Below are positions 38,919 to 48,829 of a DNA stretch of 64,000 bases, piece after piece. Positions within the stretch are counted from its first letter, which is position 1. The number at the start of each line of letters is the position of its first letter. Source of the stretch: Methylobacterium planeticum (GTDB lineage: Bacteria > Pseudomonadota > Alphaproteobacteria > Rhizobiales > Beijerinckiaceae). Location: NCBI RefSeq assembly GCF_008806345.1, contig NZ_VZZJ01000003.1, positions 310,001 through 374,000 on the forward strand. Direction: 5' to 3'. The notes under the pieces were generated by a model. It had not been told where the DNA came from, did no database searches, and saw nothing but the letters and a program-made list of their open reading frames with translations. Made by a program: the position numbers and the translations under genes.

Positions 38919-41080
38919 CAGTGACCGCCCTTGGGCAGGCCGGTCATCAGGTACCAGCTGATCAGGCCCGCGACGCCGACCAGCATCACGAAGGCGTAGT
39001 GGTAGACGTAGCCGGTCTGGAGGCGGACCACGCCGCGGGTCACGTCGACCACGCGGGCCGCGATGCCATCGGGGCCGAGGCCGTCGATGACGCGCCCGTC
39101 GCCCTCCTTCCAGAGGAACTTGCCGAAATCCTTGGCCGGGCGGACGAAGATCCGGTCGTAGATCTCGTCGAAGTACCACTTGTTGAGGAGGAAGCGGTAC
39201 AGGACCGGCTGCTGCCCGGCGAGCTGGCCCGGCAGCTCCGGCCGGCGGATATACATCCAGAAGGCGAGGAGGAAGCCCAGCACCAGCATGATGAAGGGCG
39301 AGGCCACGACCCAGCCCGGCACGTGGTGCATGTCGTGCATGATGTGGTTGTCCGGGCCGTGCGCCAGCGCATGGCCCCAGAACGCCTCCATGCCCTCGCC
39401 GATGAAGCGGTCCTTGAAGATCAGGCCGGCGAAGAGCGCCCCGAAGGCGAGCACCGCCAGCGGGATCGTCATGACGAGCGGGCTCTCGTGCGGCTTGTGC
39501 ACGTGTTCGTCGTGATGCTCGAGGTCGCTGTGGGAGGCCGGCTCGACATCGTGCCCCTTGTCGTCGTGGGCGACGCCCTCGTGGTGGCCCGGCAGGCCGT
39601 CGGCCTCGTGCGCCGTGGAGGCGTGAACCGTGCCGCCATGGACCGTGGCACCCTGAACCGTGGCACCGTGGTCGCCCGCATGGGCGAGGGCCGGCGCCGC
39701 GTGCGCGTGGTCGTCATGCCCGTGGGCGCCGTGGTCGGCCCAGCGGGCCGGGCCCTCGAAGGTCATGAAGAACAGGCGCCAGGAGTAGAACGAGGTGAAG
39801 AAGGCCGCGATCACGGTGGCCAGGAAGGCCAGGGTGTGGCCCGGCCGCGTCGAGGCGTAGGCCGCCTCGATGATGGCGTCCTTCGAGTAGTAGCCGGCCG
39901 TGAAGGGGAAGCCGATCAGCGCCAGGGTCCCGATCGCCATCATGGCGGTGGTGAAGGGGATGTAGCGGCGCAGGTCGCCCATGTTCCGCATGTCCTGCTC
40001 GTGGTGCATCGCGTGGATGACCGAGCCGGCCCCGAGGAACAGCAGCGCCTTGAAGAAGGCGTGGGTGAAGAGGTGGAAGATGCCGGCCGAGTAGGCCCCG
40101 ACGCCGAGCGCCACGAACATGTAGCCGAGCTGCGAGCAGGTCGAGTAGGCGATCACCCGCTTGATGTCGTTCTGCACGAGGCCGACGGTGGCGGCGAAGA
40201 AGGCCGTGATGCCGCCGATCACCGTGACGACCACCAGGGCATCGGGCGCGAGCTCGAACAGCGGCGACAGGCGGGCCACCATGAAGACGCCGGCCGTCAC
40301 CATGGTGGCGGCGTGGATCAGGGCCGAGACCGGGGTCGGGCCCTCCATCGCGTCGGGCAGCCAGGTGTGCAGCAGGAACTGCGCCGACTTGCCCATCGCC
40401 CCCATGAACAGGAGCAGGCAGGCGAGCGTCAGGGCGTGCCAGTCATGGCCGAGGAAGTGGAAATGCGCGTCCTTCAGCTCGTTGGCGCGGGGGAAGATGC
40501 CGTCGAAGGCGACCGAGCCGAAGAGCACGAAGACGAGGAAGATGCCGAGGGAGAAGCCGAAATCGCCGACGCGGTTGACGATGAACGCCTTCATGGCGGC
40601 GGCGTTGGCCGAGGGCTTCTCGTACCAGAAGCCGATCAGCAGGTAGCTCGCGAGGCCGACGCCCTCCCAGCCGAAGAACATCTGCACGAGGTTGTCGGCC
40701 GTCACCAGCATCAGCATGGCGAAGGTGAAGAGCGACAGGTAGGCGAAGAAGCGCGGCCGGTGCGGATCCTCCTCCATGTAGCCGATGGAGTAGAGGTGCA
40801 CGAGGGTCGAGACCGTGGTGACGACGACGAGCATCACCCGGGTCAGCGTGTCGATCCGGAAGGCCCAGTCGACCGTGAGGTCGCCGGCCGTGAACCAGGT
40901 CGCCACCTGCACCCGGATGGCGTGGTCGCCCCCGTCGAGGAAGAGGCCCCAGGAGAGCAGCGCCGAGAAGGCGAGGCAGCTCGTCGTCAGGTACTCGCAG
41001 GCGCGCGCCCCGAGCTGGCGGCCGAACAAGCCGGCGACGAGGGCGCCGATGAGGGGGAAGAAGACGATCGCGTGATACAT
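38918..41080 (-). CDS. nuoL: NADH-quinone oxidoreductase subunit L
   Basis: 720 aa antiporter-like subunit that also carries the long lateral helix (C-terminal part, [20 protein letters not shown] to the end). Core signatures are [39 protein letters not shown] and [18 protein letters not shown]. It is longer than usual because of a His/Ala/Gly-rich insertion at about residues 440-535 (encoded near 39470-39760), with [13 protein letters not shown] and imperfect TVxGxTVHG repeats. The insert lies in the loop before a late transmembrane helix and would be exposed to solvent. Confidence 0.95.
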   Translation of the reverse strand: MYHAIVFFPLIGALVAGLFGRQLGARACEYLTTSCLAFSALLSWGLFLDGGDHAIRVQVATWFTAGDLTVDWAFRIDTLTRVMLVVVTTVSTLVHLYSIGYMEEDPHRPRFFAYLSLFTFAMLMLVTADNLVQMFFGWEGVGLASYLLIGFWYEKPSANAAAMKAFIVNRVGDFGFSLGIFLVFVLFGSVAFDGIFPRANELKDAHFHFLGHDWHALTLACLLLFMGAMGKSAQFLLHTWLPDAMEGPTPVSALIHAATMVTAGVFMVARLSPLFELAPDALVVVTVIGGITAFFAATVGLVQNDIKRVIAYSTCSQLGYMFVALGVGAYSAGIFHLFTHAFFKALLFLGAGSVIHAMHHEQDMRNMGDLRRYIPFTTAMMAIGTLALIGFPFTAGYYSKDAIIEAAYASTRPGHTLAFLATVIAAFFTSFYSWRLFFMTFEGPARWADHGAHGHDDHAHAAPALAHAGDHGATVQGATVHGGTVHASTAHEADGLPGHHEGVAHDDKGHDVEPASHSDLEHHDEHVHKPHESPLVMTIPLAVLAFGALFAGLIFKDRFIGEGMEAFWGHALAHGPDNHIMHDMHHVPGWVVASPFIMLVLGFLLAFWMYIRRPELPGQLAGQQPVLYRFLLNKWYFDEIYDRIFVRPAKDFGKFLWKEGDGRVIDGLGPDGIAARVVDVTRGVVRLQTGYVYHYAFVMLVGVAGLISWYLMTGLPKGGH

Positions 41081-41104
41081 CGTTCTTTGTCAGTCCGGCC
41101 TCTC

Positions 41105-41124
41105 GGGGCGCCTGAGGGCGCCCC
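41105..41124. repeat. Hairpin in the nuoK-nuoL gap
   Basis: GGGGCGCC (41105-41112), loop TGAG, GGCGCCCC (41117-41124). A perfect 8-bp stem in the 93-base gap upstream of nuoL; it would form in the polycistronic mRNA. Confidence 0.75.
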
Positions 41125-41173
41125 CGTGAAGGTCCAATGGGCGAAGGCGTCGGGTCGCGTCGGGTTCGTCGCC

Positions 41174-41479
41174 TCAGCCCTTCATCATGCTCACGTCCTC
41201 GACCGCGATAGAGCCGCGGTTGCGGAAGAACACGACCAGGATGGCGAGGCCGATCGCCGCCTCGGCGGCCGCGACCGTGAGGACGAACAGGGCGAAGACC
41301 TGGCCCGTGATGTCGTTGAGGTGCGTCGAGAACGCCACGAGGTTGATGTTCACGGCGAGCAGGATCAGCTCCACCGACATCAGGATCACGATGACGTTCT
41401 TGCGGTTGATGAAGATGCCGAGCACGCCGAGCGTGAACAGGATCGCGGCGACCGTGAGGTAGTGGCTCAGTCCGATCAT
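41174..41479 (-). CDS. nuoK: NADH-quinone oxidoreductase subunit K
   Basis: 101 aa with three membrane helices. [20 protein letters not shown] opens the protein. The second helix carries the conserved Glu in [13 protein letters not shown], the third the Glu in [13 protein letters not shown]. Both are needed for proton transfer in complex I. It is of normal length. Confidence 0.95.
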   Translation of the reverse strand: MIGLSHYLTVAAILFTLGVLGIFINRKNVIVILMSVELILLAVNINLVAFSTHLNDITGQVFALFVLTVAAAEAAIGLAILVVFFRNRGSIAVEDVSMMKG

Positions 41480-41592
41480 CGTTCTACCCGCGTCTCCACA
41501 CGCACCCGCCCCGCCCGTGCGGGGAGGCGTGAACCGGGAGGGGGTGCCGCGAACCGTCCATCCGGCCCTGCGGAACCTCCTCCGTCCTCGAC

Positions 41593-41611
41593 CCTCCCCG
41601 CAGCGGGGAGG
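41593..41611. repeat. Hairpin in the nuoJ-nuoK gap
   Basis: CCTCCCCG (41593-41600), loop CAG, CGGGGAGG (41604-41611). A perfect 8-bp stem six bases beyond the nuoJ stop. The rest of the 138-base gap is GC-rich and contains no gene. Confidence 0.75.
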
Positions 41612-41617
41612 TCACAC

Positions 41618-42238
41618 TCAAACCTCGACGCCCTGGCGGGACGGAACCTTGCGGGTCTCCACCGCCATCGCCTGCGTGCGGGCGTTCTGGACCGCGATGT
41701 TCTGGCGCTTGACGCCGGGCCGGTCGCGGAGCGTCAACACGATGGCGCCGATCATCGCGACGAGCAGCACGAGGCCCGCGATCTGGAAGAAGTAGGCGTA
41801 TTCCGTGTACAGCACCCGGCCGAGCGCGGCCGTGTTGGTGAAGCTCTCGCCCGCCGCGACGTTGCCGAGCGGCGCCTGGACGAGGCCCGGATCGATGGTC
41901 CAGGAGCCGACGACGAGCAGAAGCTCGATCAGGAAGATCGCCCCGATCAGGCCGCCCACCGGCAGATATTGCTGGAAGCCCTGGCGCAGCTCCGCGAAAT
42001 CGACGTCGAGCATCATCACGACGAACAGGAACAGCACCGCCACGGCGCCGACATAGACGACGATGAGGATCATCGCCAGGAACTCGGCGCCCATCAGCAC
42101 GAACAGCCCGGCGGCGTTCACGAAGGCCAGGATCAGGAACAGCACCGACGCCACGGGATTGCGCGACGCGATCACCATGAAGCCCGAGGCGATCGCCAAT
42201 CCGGCGAACAGGTAGAAGAAGGCAGCGGCTGCGGTCAT
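41618..42238 (-). CDS. nuoJ: NADH-quinone oxidoreductase subunit J
   Basis: 206 aa with five helices. The family features are NPVASVLFLILAFVNAAGLF and GAEFLAMILIVVYVGAVAVL with its conserved Tyr and pi-bulge helix, followed by the FVVMMLDVDF segment. The C-terminal tail after residue 175 is polar and variable. It couples quinone-site chemistry to the membrane arm. Confidence 0.95.
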   Translation of the reverse strand: MTAAAAFFYLFAGLAIASGFMVIASRNPVASVLFLILAFVNAAGLFVLMGAEFLAMILIVVYVGAVAVLFLFVVMMLDVDFAELRQGFQQYLPVGGLIGAIFLIELLLVVGSWTIDPGLVQAPLGNVAAGESFTNTAALGRVLYTEYAYFFQIAGLVLLVAMIGAIVLTLRDRPGVKRQNIAVQNARTQAMAVETRKVPSRQGVEV

Positions 42239-42344
42239 GCGATGTCGGGTTCAGCCGCGCGTGGCGGCCCCTTCTGCCTTCGGTGGGCCATCGGCCGCAC
42301 CGGCGGCCCGTCTATAGAACTCGGCTCTACGGCGCACAACCCGA

Positions 42345-42362
42345 ACCCGCGCTTGCGCGGGT
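42345..42362. repeat. Hairpin (REP-like) in the nuoI-nuoJ gap
   Basis: ACCCGCGC (42345-42352), TT, GCGCGGGT (42355-42362), followed by GACAG. The 186-base gap holds no gene. The motif resembles short palindromes dispersed between genes in Rhizobiales genomes, but no second copy lies in this window. Confidence 0.7.
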
Positions 42363-42424
42363 GACAGCCTGCGCCGAACTCTCCCGTTAGCCGCCCGCGA
42401 TCCGCGCGCGGCCGGCGCCCTCCC

Positions 42425-42913
42425 CTAGCGGTAGGGCGCGTCCATGGCGATGTTGCGCGCGATCTCGCGCTCCCAGCGGTCGCCGTTCAGCAGGAGCTTC
42501 TCCTTGTCGTAGAGCAGCTCCTCGCGGGTCTCGACCGAGAACTCGAGGTTCGGCCCCTCCACGATGGCGTCCACCGGGCAGGCCTCCTGGCACATGCCGC
42601 AATAGATGCACTTCACCATGTCGATGTCGTAGCGGGTGGTGCGGCGCGTGCCGTCGTTGCGGCGCGGGCCCGCCTCGATGGTGATGGCCTGGGCCGGGCA
42701 GATCGCCTCGCAGAGCTTGCAGGCGATGCAGCGCTCCTCGCCGTTGGGGTAGCGGCGAAGCGCGTGCTCGCCCCGGAAGCGCGGACCGCGGTGGCCCATC
42801 TCGAAGGGGTAGTTGATCGTCGCCTTCGGCTTGAAGAAATACTTCATGGCGAGGACGAACCCCGACACGAACTCCTTCAGCAAGAGGCCTTTGGCGACTT
42901 GATCGAGCTGCAT
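42425..42913 (-). CDS. nuoI: NADH-quinone oxidoreductase subunit I
   Basis: 162 aa peripheral-arm subunit with two 4Fe-4S ferredoxin motifs, [16 protein letters not shown] and [16 protein letters not shown]. These form clusters N6a and N6b that pass electrons to NuoB. The N-terminal amphipathic region ([20 protein letters not shown]) anchors it to the membrane arm. Normal alphaproteobacterial length. Confidence 0.96.
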   Translation of the reverse strand: MQLDQVAKGLLLKEFVSGFVLAMKYFFKPKATINYPFEMGHRGPRFRGEHALRRYPNGEERCIACKLCEAICPAQAITIEAGPRRNDGTRRTTRYDIDMVKCIYCGMCQEACPVDAIVEGPNLEFSVETREELLYDKEKLLLNGDRWEREIARNIAMDAPYR

Positions 42914-42938
42914 CGCGCGATCTCCAAATGGGTGCGGG

Positions 42939-43961
42939 TCAAGCCCCCGGCGCGAGGCCGGTGAGCTTGAGAACGAAGGCGACGACGACGACGGAGATCA
43001 GCGAGAGCGGCAGGAAGACCTTCCAGCCGAGGCGCATGAGCTGGTCGTAGCGGTAGCGCGGCACCATAGCCTTCACCATGGCGATCATGAAGAACAGGAA
43101 GCTGGCCTTGAGGGCGAACCAGATCACGCCCGGGATCCAGGTGAAGGGCGCGAAGGGGATCGGCGAGAGCCAGCCCCCGAGGAACAGCACGGTTCCGAGC
43201 GCGCACATGGTCATGATGGCCACGTACTCGCCGAGCATGAACAGCAGGTACGGCGTCGAGGAATACTCGACCATGTAGCCGGCCACGAGCTCCGACTCGG
43301 CCTCGGGCAGGTCGAAGGGCGGGCGGTTCGTCTCGGCGAGCGCCGAGATGAAGAACACCACGAACATCGGGAACAGCCAGAGCCAGTACCAGCCGAACAG
43401 CCCGAGCGCGGTGTCCTGCGCCAGCACGATGCGCGAGAGGTTGAGCGAGCCGGCGCAGAGCAGGACGCAGATGATCACGAAGCCGAGGGAGACCTCGTAG
43501 GAGATCATCTGGGCGGCCGAGCGGAGCGCCCCGAGGAAGGCGTATTTCGAGTTCGAGGCCCAGCCGCCCATGATGACGCCGTACACGCCGAGCGACGAGA
43601 TCGCGAAGATGTAGGTGATCCCCACATTGATGTCGGCGATGGCCCAGCCCTCCGCGAGCGGGATCACCGCCCAGGAGGCGAGGGCGAGCGTGGCGAAGAC
43701 GAGGGGCGCCGCCAGGAAGATCGCCTTGTTGGCGCCGGCGGGGATCACCGGCTCCTTGAGCACGAACTTCAGGAGGTCGGCGAAGGATTGCAGCAGGCCC
43801 CAGGGCCCGACCACGTTCGGGCCGCGGCGCAGCTGCACCGCCGCCCAGATCTTGCGGTCGGCCAGCAGCGCGTAGGCGATGAAGACGAGGAGCAGCGCCA
43901 GGAGCACGAAGCTCTTCAGCGCGATGAGCAGGACGGTGCCGAGCACTTCGAGGAAGGTCAT
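42939..43961 (-). CDS. nuoH: NADH-quinone oxidoreductase subunit H
   Basis: 340 aa with eight or nine helices, forming the quinone-access heel of complex I. The signatures are [40 protein letters not shown] and [20 protein letters not shown], which includes the acidic loop lining the quinone tunnel. It is 12 bases downstream of nuoG. Confidence 0.96.
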   Translation of the reverse strand: MTFLEVLGTVLLIALKSFVLLALLLVFIAYALLADRKIWAAVQLRRGPNVVGPWGLLQSFADLLKFVLKEPVIPAGANKAIFLAAPLVFATLALASWAVIPLAEGWAIADINVGITYIFAISSLGVYGVIMGGWASNSKYAFLGALRSAAQMISYEVSLGFVIICVLLCAGSLNLSRIVLAQDTALGLFGWYWLWLFPMFVVFFISALAETNRPPFDLPEAESELVAGYMVEYSSTPYLLFMLGEYVAIMTMCALGTVLFLGGWLSPIPFAPFTWIPGVIWFALKASFLFFMIAMVKAMVPRYRYDQLMRLGWKVFLPLSLISVVVVAFVLKLTGLAPGA

Positions 43962-43973
43962 CGGGGCCGTCCC

Positions 43974-46055
43974 TTATTCGGCGGCTTCGAGCGCGCGCCC
44001 GCGGGCGAGGCTCGAGCATTCGGCGAGCACCCGCGAGGCGCGGGCGACCGGGTTGGTGAGGTAGAAGTCGAGGATCGGCGTGCGGAAGGGCTCGCGCGCC
44101 GGGCTGCCGCCGAGGGCCGAGAGGGCCTCGACCGCCGCGACGGCGTCCGAGGGCTCCACCGCGTCGACCGCCGCGAGGTGCGGGTGGTCGGCGTAGAGGG
44201 CGCGGCGGAGCGCCGTCAGCGAATCGTAGGGCAGGCGCTTGCCGACGACGTCCGAGAGGGCGCGGATGATCGCCCAATCCTCGCGGGCATCGCCCGGCGG
44301 GAAGGACGAGCGGTTGGCCGTCTGCACCCGGCCCTCGAGGTTGACGTAGGTGGCGTTCTTCTCGGTGTAGGCGGCCCCCGGCAGGATCACGTCGGCGCGG
44401 GCGGCGCCGCGGTCGCCGTGGGTGCCCTGGTAGATCACGAAGGCGCCGGGGGCGATCTCGACCTCGTCGGCGCCGAGGTTGAACACCACGTCGAGGGCCC
44501 CCGGGGCGGTCATGCCGGCGACGTCGAGGCCGCCCTCCCCCGGCACGAAGCCGAGATCGAGGGCGCCGACGCGGGCGGCGGCGGTCTGCAGCACGCCGAA
44601 GCCGTGCCAGTCCGGCCTCACCGCGCCGATCGCCTTCGCCAGCGCGGCGGCGGCGGCGAGGATCGCGGCCCCGTCCGGGCGCGCGATGGCACCCATGCCG
44701 ACGATGACGACGGGCTTCTGGGCGGCCCTCAGGACCTCGGCGAAGCTGTGGTTGCCGGCCGCGAGGTCGGCCAGGGTCTCGGGGCCGGCCCCGAGCTGGA
44801 CATGCGGATAGGTCAGGTCGACGGGCTCGCCGATCAGGCCGACCGGCAGCGGGCCCATGCGCCAGCGCTTGCGGATGCGCACGTTGAGGAGCGAGGCCTC
44901 GAGGCGGGGATTGGCGCCGACGAGGAGGATCGCGTCGGCCTCCTCGATGCCCGGGATCGTCGGGCCGAAGGTGTAGGCGGCGCGGCCCCAGGCCGGGTCG
45001 AGGGCCTCGCCGGCCTGGCGGCAATCGAGGTTGCGGACGCCGAGCGCGCCCATCAGGCTCTTCAGGGCGTAGGTCTCCTCGACCCCCGCGAGGTCGCCCA
45101 CCAGGGCGCCGACGCGCGTCGGGTCGGCCGCGCCGAGCTTCGCCTTGATGGCCCCGAAGGCCTCGCCCCAGCTCGCCGGGCGCAGCCGGCCGTTCTCGCG
45201 CAGGAAGGGCCGGTCGAGGCGCTGCACCCGCAGGCCGTCGACGGCGTGGCGGGTCTTGTCGGAGATCCACTCCTCGTTGATGTCCTCGTTGACCCGCGGC
45301 TCGATCTGCATGACCTCGCGGCCGCGGGAATCGACCCGGATGGCGCAGCCGACCGCGTCCATCACGTCGACCGACTCGGTCTTGGTCAGCTCCCAGGGGC
45401 GGACGTTGTAGCTCTGCGGCTTGTGCACGAGCGCGCCCACGGGACAGAGGTCGGCGACGTTGCCCTGGAGCTCCGAGCCCATCGCCTGCTCGAGATAGCT
45501 CGTGATCTCCATGTCCTCGCCGCGCCCGATGGCGCCGAGATCGGGCACGCCCGCGACCTCGGCCAGGAAGCGCACGCAGCGGGTGCAGTGGATGCAGCGG
45601 TTCATGGCGGTCCGCACCAGCGGGCCGATATACTTCTCCTCGACGGCGCGCTTGTTCTCGCCGTAGCGGGTCGAGTCGACGCCGTAGGCCATCGCCTGGT
45701 CCTGCAGGTCGCAATGGCCGCCCTGGTCGCAGATCGGGCAATCGAGCGGGTGGTTGATGAGGAGGAACTCCATCACCCCCTCGCGGGCCTTCTTGGTGGT
45801 GCCCGAGCGCGTCAGCACCTCCGGCGGCTCGCCGTTCGGCCCGGGACGGCAATCCTTGACCGCGTAGGCGCAGGAGGCGACGGGCTTGGGCGCGCCCTTC
45901 AGCTCGACGAGGCACATGCGGCAATTGCCGGCGATCGACAGCCGCTCGTGGAAGCAGAAGCGCGGGATCTCCGCGCCCGCGGCCTCGCAGGCCTGGAGCA
46001 GTGTGTACTCGGCCGGGACATCGACCTCGGTGCCGTCGACGACGATCTTGGTCAT
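43974..46055 (-). CDS. nuoG: NADH-quinone oxidoreductase subunit G
   Basis: 693 aa FeS subunit. The N-terminal 2Fe-2S domain has CFHERLSIAGNCRMCLVE and, before the second ligand set, CAYAVKDC. A His-Cys3 4Fe-4S site is at HPLDCPICDQGGHCDLQD, and a second 4Fe-4S site at RCIHCTRCVRFLAEVAG with the later Cys in CPVGALVHK. The remainder is a molybdopterin-oxidoreductase-like fold without cofactor. Length fits the short Rhizobiales form. Confidence 0.95.
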   Translation of the reverse strand: MTKIVVDGTEVDVPAEYTLLQACEAAGAEIPRFCFHERLSIAGNCRMCLVELKGAPKPVASCAYAVKDCRPGPNGEPPEVLTRSGTTKKAREGVMEFLLINHPLDCPICDQGGHCDLQDQAMAYGVDSTRYGENKRAVEEKYIGPLVRTAMNRCIHCTRCVRFLAEVAGVPDLGAIGRGEDMEITSYLEQAMGSELQGNVADLCPVGALVHKPQSYNVRPWELTKTESVDVMDAVGCAIRVDSRGREVMQIEPRVNEDINEEWISDKTRHAVDGLRVQRLDRPFLRENGRLRPASWGEAFGAIKAKLGAADPTRVGALVGDLAGVEETYALKSLMGALGVRNLDCRQAGEALDPAWGRAAYTFGPTIPGIEEADAILLVGANPRLEASLLNVRIRKRWRMGPLPVGLIGEPVDLTYPHVQLGAGPETLADLAAGNHSFAEVLRAAQKPVVIVGMGAIARPDGAAILAAAAALAKAIGAVRPDWHGFGVLQTAAARVGALDLGFVPGEGGLDVAGMTAPGALDVVFNLGADEVEIAPGAFVIYQGTHGDRGAARADVILPGAAYTEKNATYVNLEGRVQTANRSSFPPGDAREDWAIIRALSDVVGKRLPYDSLTALRRALYADHPHLAAVDAVEPSDAVAAVEALSALGGSPAREPFRTPILDFYLTNPVARASRVLAECSSLARGRALEAAE

Positions 46056-46098
46056 ACCTGGTTCTCGGTCTCGAACTTCGGTGCGGTCGCGGAGCCGG

Positions 46099-47400
46099 TC
46101 ACTCCGCGGCCATCGGCACGGGCGTGCTGTGCGGGTTGGCGCTGTAGCGGTCGATGCGCTTCTCGATCTCGGGGCGGAAGTGCCGGATCAGCCCCTGGAT
46201 CGGCCAGGCGGCGGCGTCGCCGAGCGCGCAGATGGTGTGGCCCTCGATCTGCTTCGTCACGTCGAGGAGCATGTCGATCTCGCGGCGCTGGGCGCGGCCC
46301 TCGGCCATGCGCAGCATCACCCGCCACATCCAGCCCGTCCCCTCGCGGCAGGGCGTGCACTGGCCGCAGCTCTCGTGCTTGTAGAAGTAGGCGATGCGGG
46401 CGATGGCCGAGACGATGTCCGTCGACTTGTCGAGCACGATCACGGCCGCGGTGCCGAGGCCGGAACCGAGGTTGCGAAGGGTGTCGAAATCCATCTTGGC
46501 GTCGATGATCTGGTCGGCCGGCACCAGCGGCACCGAGGAACCGCCGGGGATCGAGCAGAGCAGGTTGTCCCAGCCGCCGCGCATGCCGCCGCAATGCTCG
46601 TCGATCAGCTCCCGGAAGGTGATGCCGAGTTCCTCCTCGACATTGCCGGGCTTGTTCACGTGGCCCGAGACGCAGAACAGCTTGGTGCCGGTGTTGTTCT
46701 TGCCGCCGAGCCCCGCGAACCAGGCGCCGCCCCGCCGCAGGATGGTGCCCGCCACCGCGATCGACTCGACGTTGTTCACGGTCGTGGGGCAGCCGTAGAG
46801 GCCCATATTGGCCGGGAACGGGGGCTTCAGGCGCGGCATGCCCTTCTTGCCCTCGAGGCTCTCGAGCAGGGCCGTCTCCTCGCCGCAGATATAGGCGCCG
46901 GCGCCGTGGTGGACGTAGATGTCGAAGGGGTAGCCGTGGAGGTTGTCCTGTCCGACGAGGCGCGCCTCGTAGGCCTCGTCGACGGCCCGCTGCAGCGCGT
47001 GCTTCTCGGCGACGTACTCGCCGCGGATGTAGATGTAGCAGGCATGCGCGTTCATCGCGAACGAGGCCAGCATGCAGCCCTCGATCAGGAGATGCGGGTC
47101 GTGCCGCATGATCTCCCGGTCCTTGCAGGTACCGGGCTCCGACTCGTCGGCATTGACCACGAGGTAATGCGGCCGCCCGTCCGACTTCTTGGGCATGAAG
47201 GACCATTTCAGGCCGGTCGGGAAGCCGGCGCCGCCGCGCCCGCGCAGGCCCGACGCCTTCATCTCGTCGATGATCCAGTCGCGGCCCATCTCCAGGAGGA
47301 ACTTGGTCCCGTCCCAGGCGCCGCGCTTCTGGGCGGCCGCGAGTCCCGGCGCGTGGAGGCCGTAGAGGTTGGTGAAGATGCGATCCTGATCGGAGAGCAT
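46099..47400 (-). CDS. nuoF: NADH-quinone oxidoreductase subunit F
   Basis: 433 aa NADH- and FMN-binding subunit. The NADH site is [20 protein letters not shown] and the FMN loop lies in [36 protein letters not shown] follows, and the N3 4Fe-4S ligands are in [17 protein letters not shown] plus a later Cys in [13 protein letters not shown]. It lies 9 bases after nuoE. Confidence 0.96.
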   Translation of the reverse strand: MLSDQDRIFTNLYGLHAPGLAAAQKRGAWDGTKFLLEMGRDWIIDEMKASGLRGRGGAGFPTGLKWSFMPKKSDGRPHYLVVNADESEPGTCKDREIMRHDPHLLIEGCMLASFAMNAHACYIYIRGEYVAEKHALQRAVDEAYEARLVGQDNLHGYPFDIYVHHGAGAYICGEETALLESLEGKKGMPRLKPPFPANMGLYGCPTTVNNVESIAVAGTILRRGGAWFAGLGGKNNTGTKLFCVSGHVNKPGNVEEELGITFRELIDEHCGGMRGGWDNLLCSIPGGSSVPLVPADQIIDAKMDFDTLRNLGSGLGTAAVIVLDKSTDIVSAIARIAYFYKHESCGQCTPCREGTGWMWRVMLRMAEGRAQRREIDMLLDVTKQIEGHTICALGDAAAWPIQGLIRHFRPEIEKRIDRYSANPHSTPVPMAAE

Positions 47401-47409
47401 GTCAGGTCC

Positions 47410-48816
47410 TCACTGCGCTGAACGGCCGGGCGCGTCGGCCCCGCCGAGGGCCTTGGCCTGCCCCACCCAGTCCTCGCGGTCGATGCGACCCGGGAACGCA
47501 AGGTAGGTGCCGACCCAGGCGACCTCGTCCCGGGTCCAGGCAGCGATCTGGTCGAAATGGTAGATGCCGAGTTCGTGCAGCCGGCGCTCGTTGCCGGGGC
47601 CGATGCCCTTGATGCGCGTCAGCGCGTCGGGCTGGCCGGCAAGGGCGGCGTCGAGGGCCGGGGGCCGGGTGCCGACTGCATCGGCCTTCTGCTCGGGGCT
47701 CGCGTCCTTCGGCAGGTCGGCGAGCGTCTTCTCGATCCGGGTCTCCTCGGCCTCGGCCGCGATCTCGCCCTCGCTCGCGCCGGGGGCGGCGGGCTGGGGC
47801 GGGACCTCGTCGCGACGGAGCGTGGATTGGGCACCCGCCTCCGCGGCGGCCGCCTCGCCGGCCGCGGCCATCTGCTCGGGAGTCGACTGAGCGGGCGGCG
47901 ACTCGGCTGGGGTCGACTCGGCGGCCGTCTCGGCCGGGCCGCTCTCGCCCTGCGCGGTGGTCGAGTGCGAGCGGTCGGCGGCGTCGGCGCGATCCTGCGC
48001 CTTCACGGGCGTCTCGCCCCCGGCGGCGCGCTGGGCGGGCGCGTCGGTCGCGGGGCTCCCGGCAGCCCGGCCGGCGTCGGGATGGGCGGGCTTCGGATCG
48101 GCGGCGGCGCGCTGCTCGCTCGAGGCGGCCTCGTCCCTGCCGGCCTCCTCGGCCTCGGCGTCGGTCTGCTCGAAGCGCTTGCGCCACGCGCCGATGCGCG
48201 AGCCGTCGAACAGCGTCGGGTCCTGCAGGGTGTGGACGGCGTCCTTCGGCTCGGAGGAGGTGCGCCCGACCTGGGAGCCGACCTTCACGGGCCGGCCGGC
48301 GGCGAGGTCGTCCATCAGCGTGCCGAGGGATTCGGGCGTCAGGTCCTCGTAGTAATCCTGGTTGATCTGCGCCATCGGCGCGTTGCAGCAGGCCCCGAGG
48401 CACTCGACCTCGAGCCAGGAGAAGTTGCCGTCCGCCGAGACGTGTCCGGGGGGGCCGAGCCGCTCTTGCAGATAGCCCTTCAGCTCGCGGGCGCCGCAGG
48501 AATCGCACGGCACCGTGCCGCAGAGCTGGATCCAGAACCGGCCGACCGGCTCCAGGGCGAACATCGTGTAGAAGGTCGCGACCTCGAGCACCCGGATATG
48601 CGGCATGCCGAGTTCGTCCGCCACCGCCTCGATCGCCTTCTGGGGCAGCCAGCCGCCGTTCTGCTCCTGCGCCTTCCACAGGAGCGGGATCACGGCCGAG
48701 GCCTGGCGCCCCTCCGGGTACTTGGCGATCTGCCCCTTGGCCCATTCGGCGTTCTCGGGGGAGAACGCGAAATCGTCGGGCTGCTCGGCTGCGGGAGCGA
48801 GTCTGCGGTTGGCCAT
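47410..48816 (-). CDS. nuoE: NADH-quinone oxidoreductase subunit E with long C-terminal extension
   Basis: 468 aa, about twice the usual NuoE. The thioredoxin-like 2Fe-2S core occupies about residues 20-200, with ligands in CGTVPCDSC (near 98) and LEVECLGACCNAPM (near 138). Residues 205-390 are Ala/Glu/Pro-rich and probably disordered. Residues 395-460 form a helix-hairpin-helix-like domain (ALTRIKGIGPGNERRLHELG, then IYHFDQIAAW), a fold otherwise known from DNA-binding and ribosomal-associated proteins. Similar tails occur on NuoE of some Rhizobiales. The tail's role in complex I is not known. Confidence 0.93.
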   Translation of the reverse strand: MANRRLAPAAEQPDDFAFSPENAEWAKGQIAKYPEGRQASAVIPLLWKAQEQNGGWLPQKAIEAVADELGMPHIRVLEVATFYTMFALEPVGRFWIQLCGTVPCDSCGARELKGYLQERLGPPGHVSADGNFSWLEVECLGACCNAPMAQINQDYYEDLTPESLGTLMDDLAAGRPVKVGSQVGRTSSEPKDAVHTLQDPTLFDGSRIGAWRKRFEQTDAEAEEAGRDEAASSEQRAAADPKPAHPDAGRAAGSPATDAPAQRAAGGETPVKAQDRADAADRSHSTTAQGESGPAETAAESTPAESPPAQSTPEQMAAAGEAAAAEAGAQSTLRRDEVPPQPAAPGASEGEIAAEAEETRIEKTLADLPKDASPEQKADAVGTRPPALDAALAGQPDALTRIKGIGPGNERRLHELGIYHFDQIAAWTRDEVAWVGTYLAFPGRIDREDWVGQAKALGGADAPGRSAQ

Positions 48817-48829
48817 CAGTCGAAAACCC

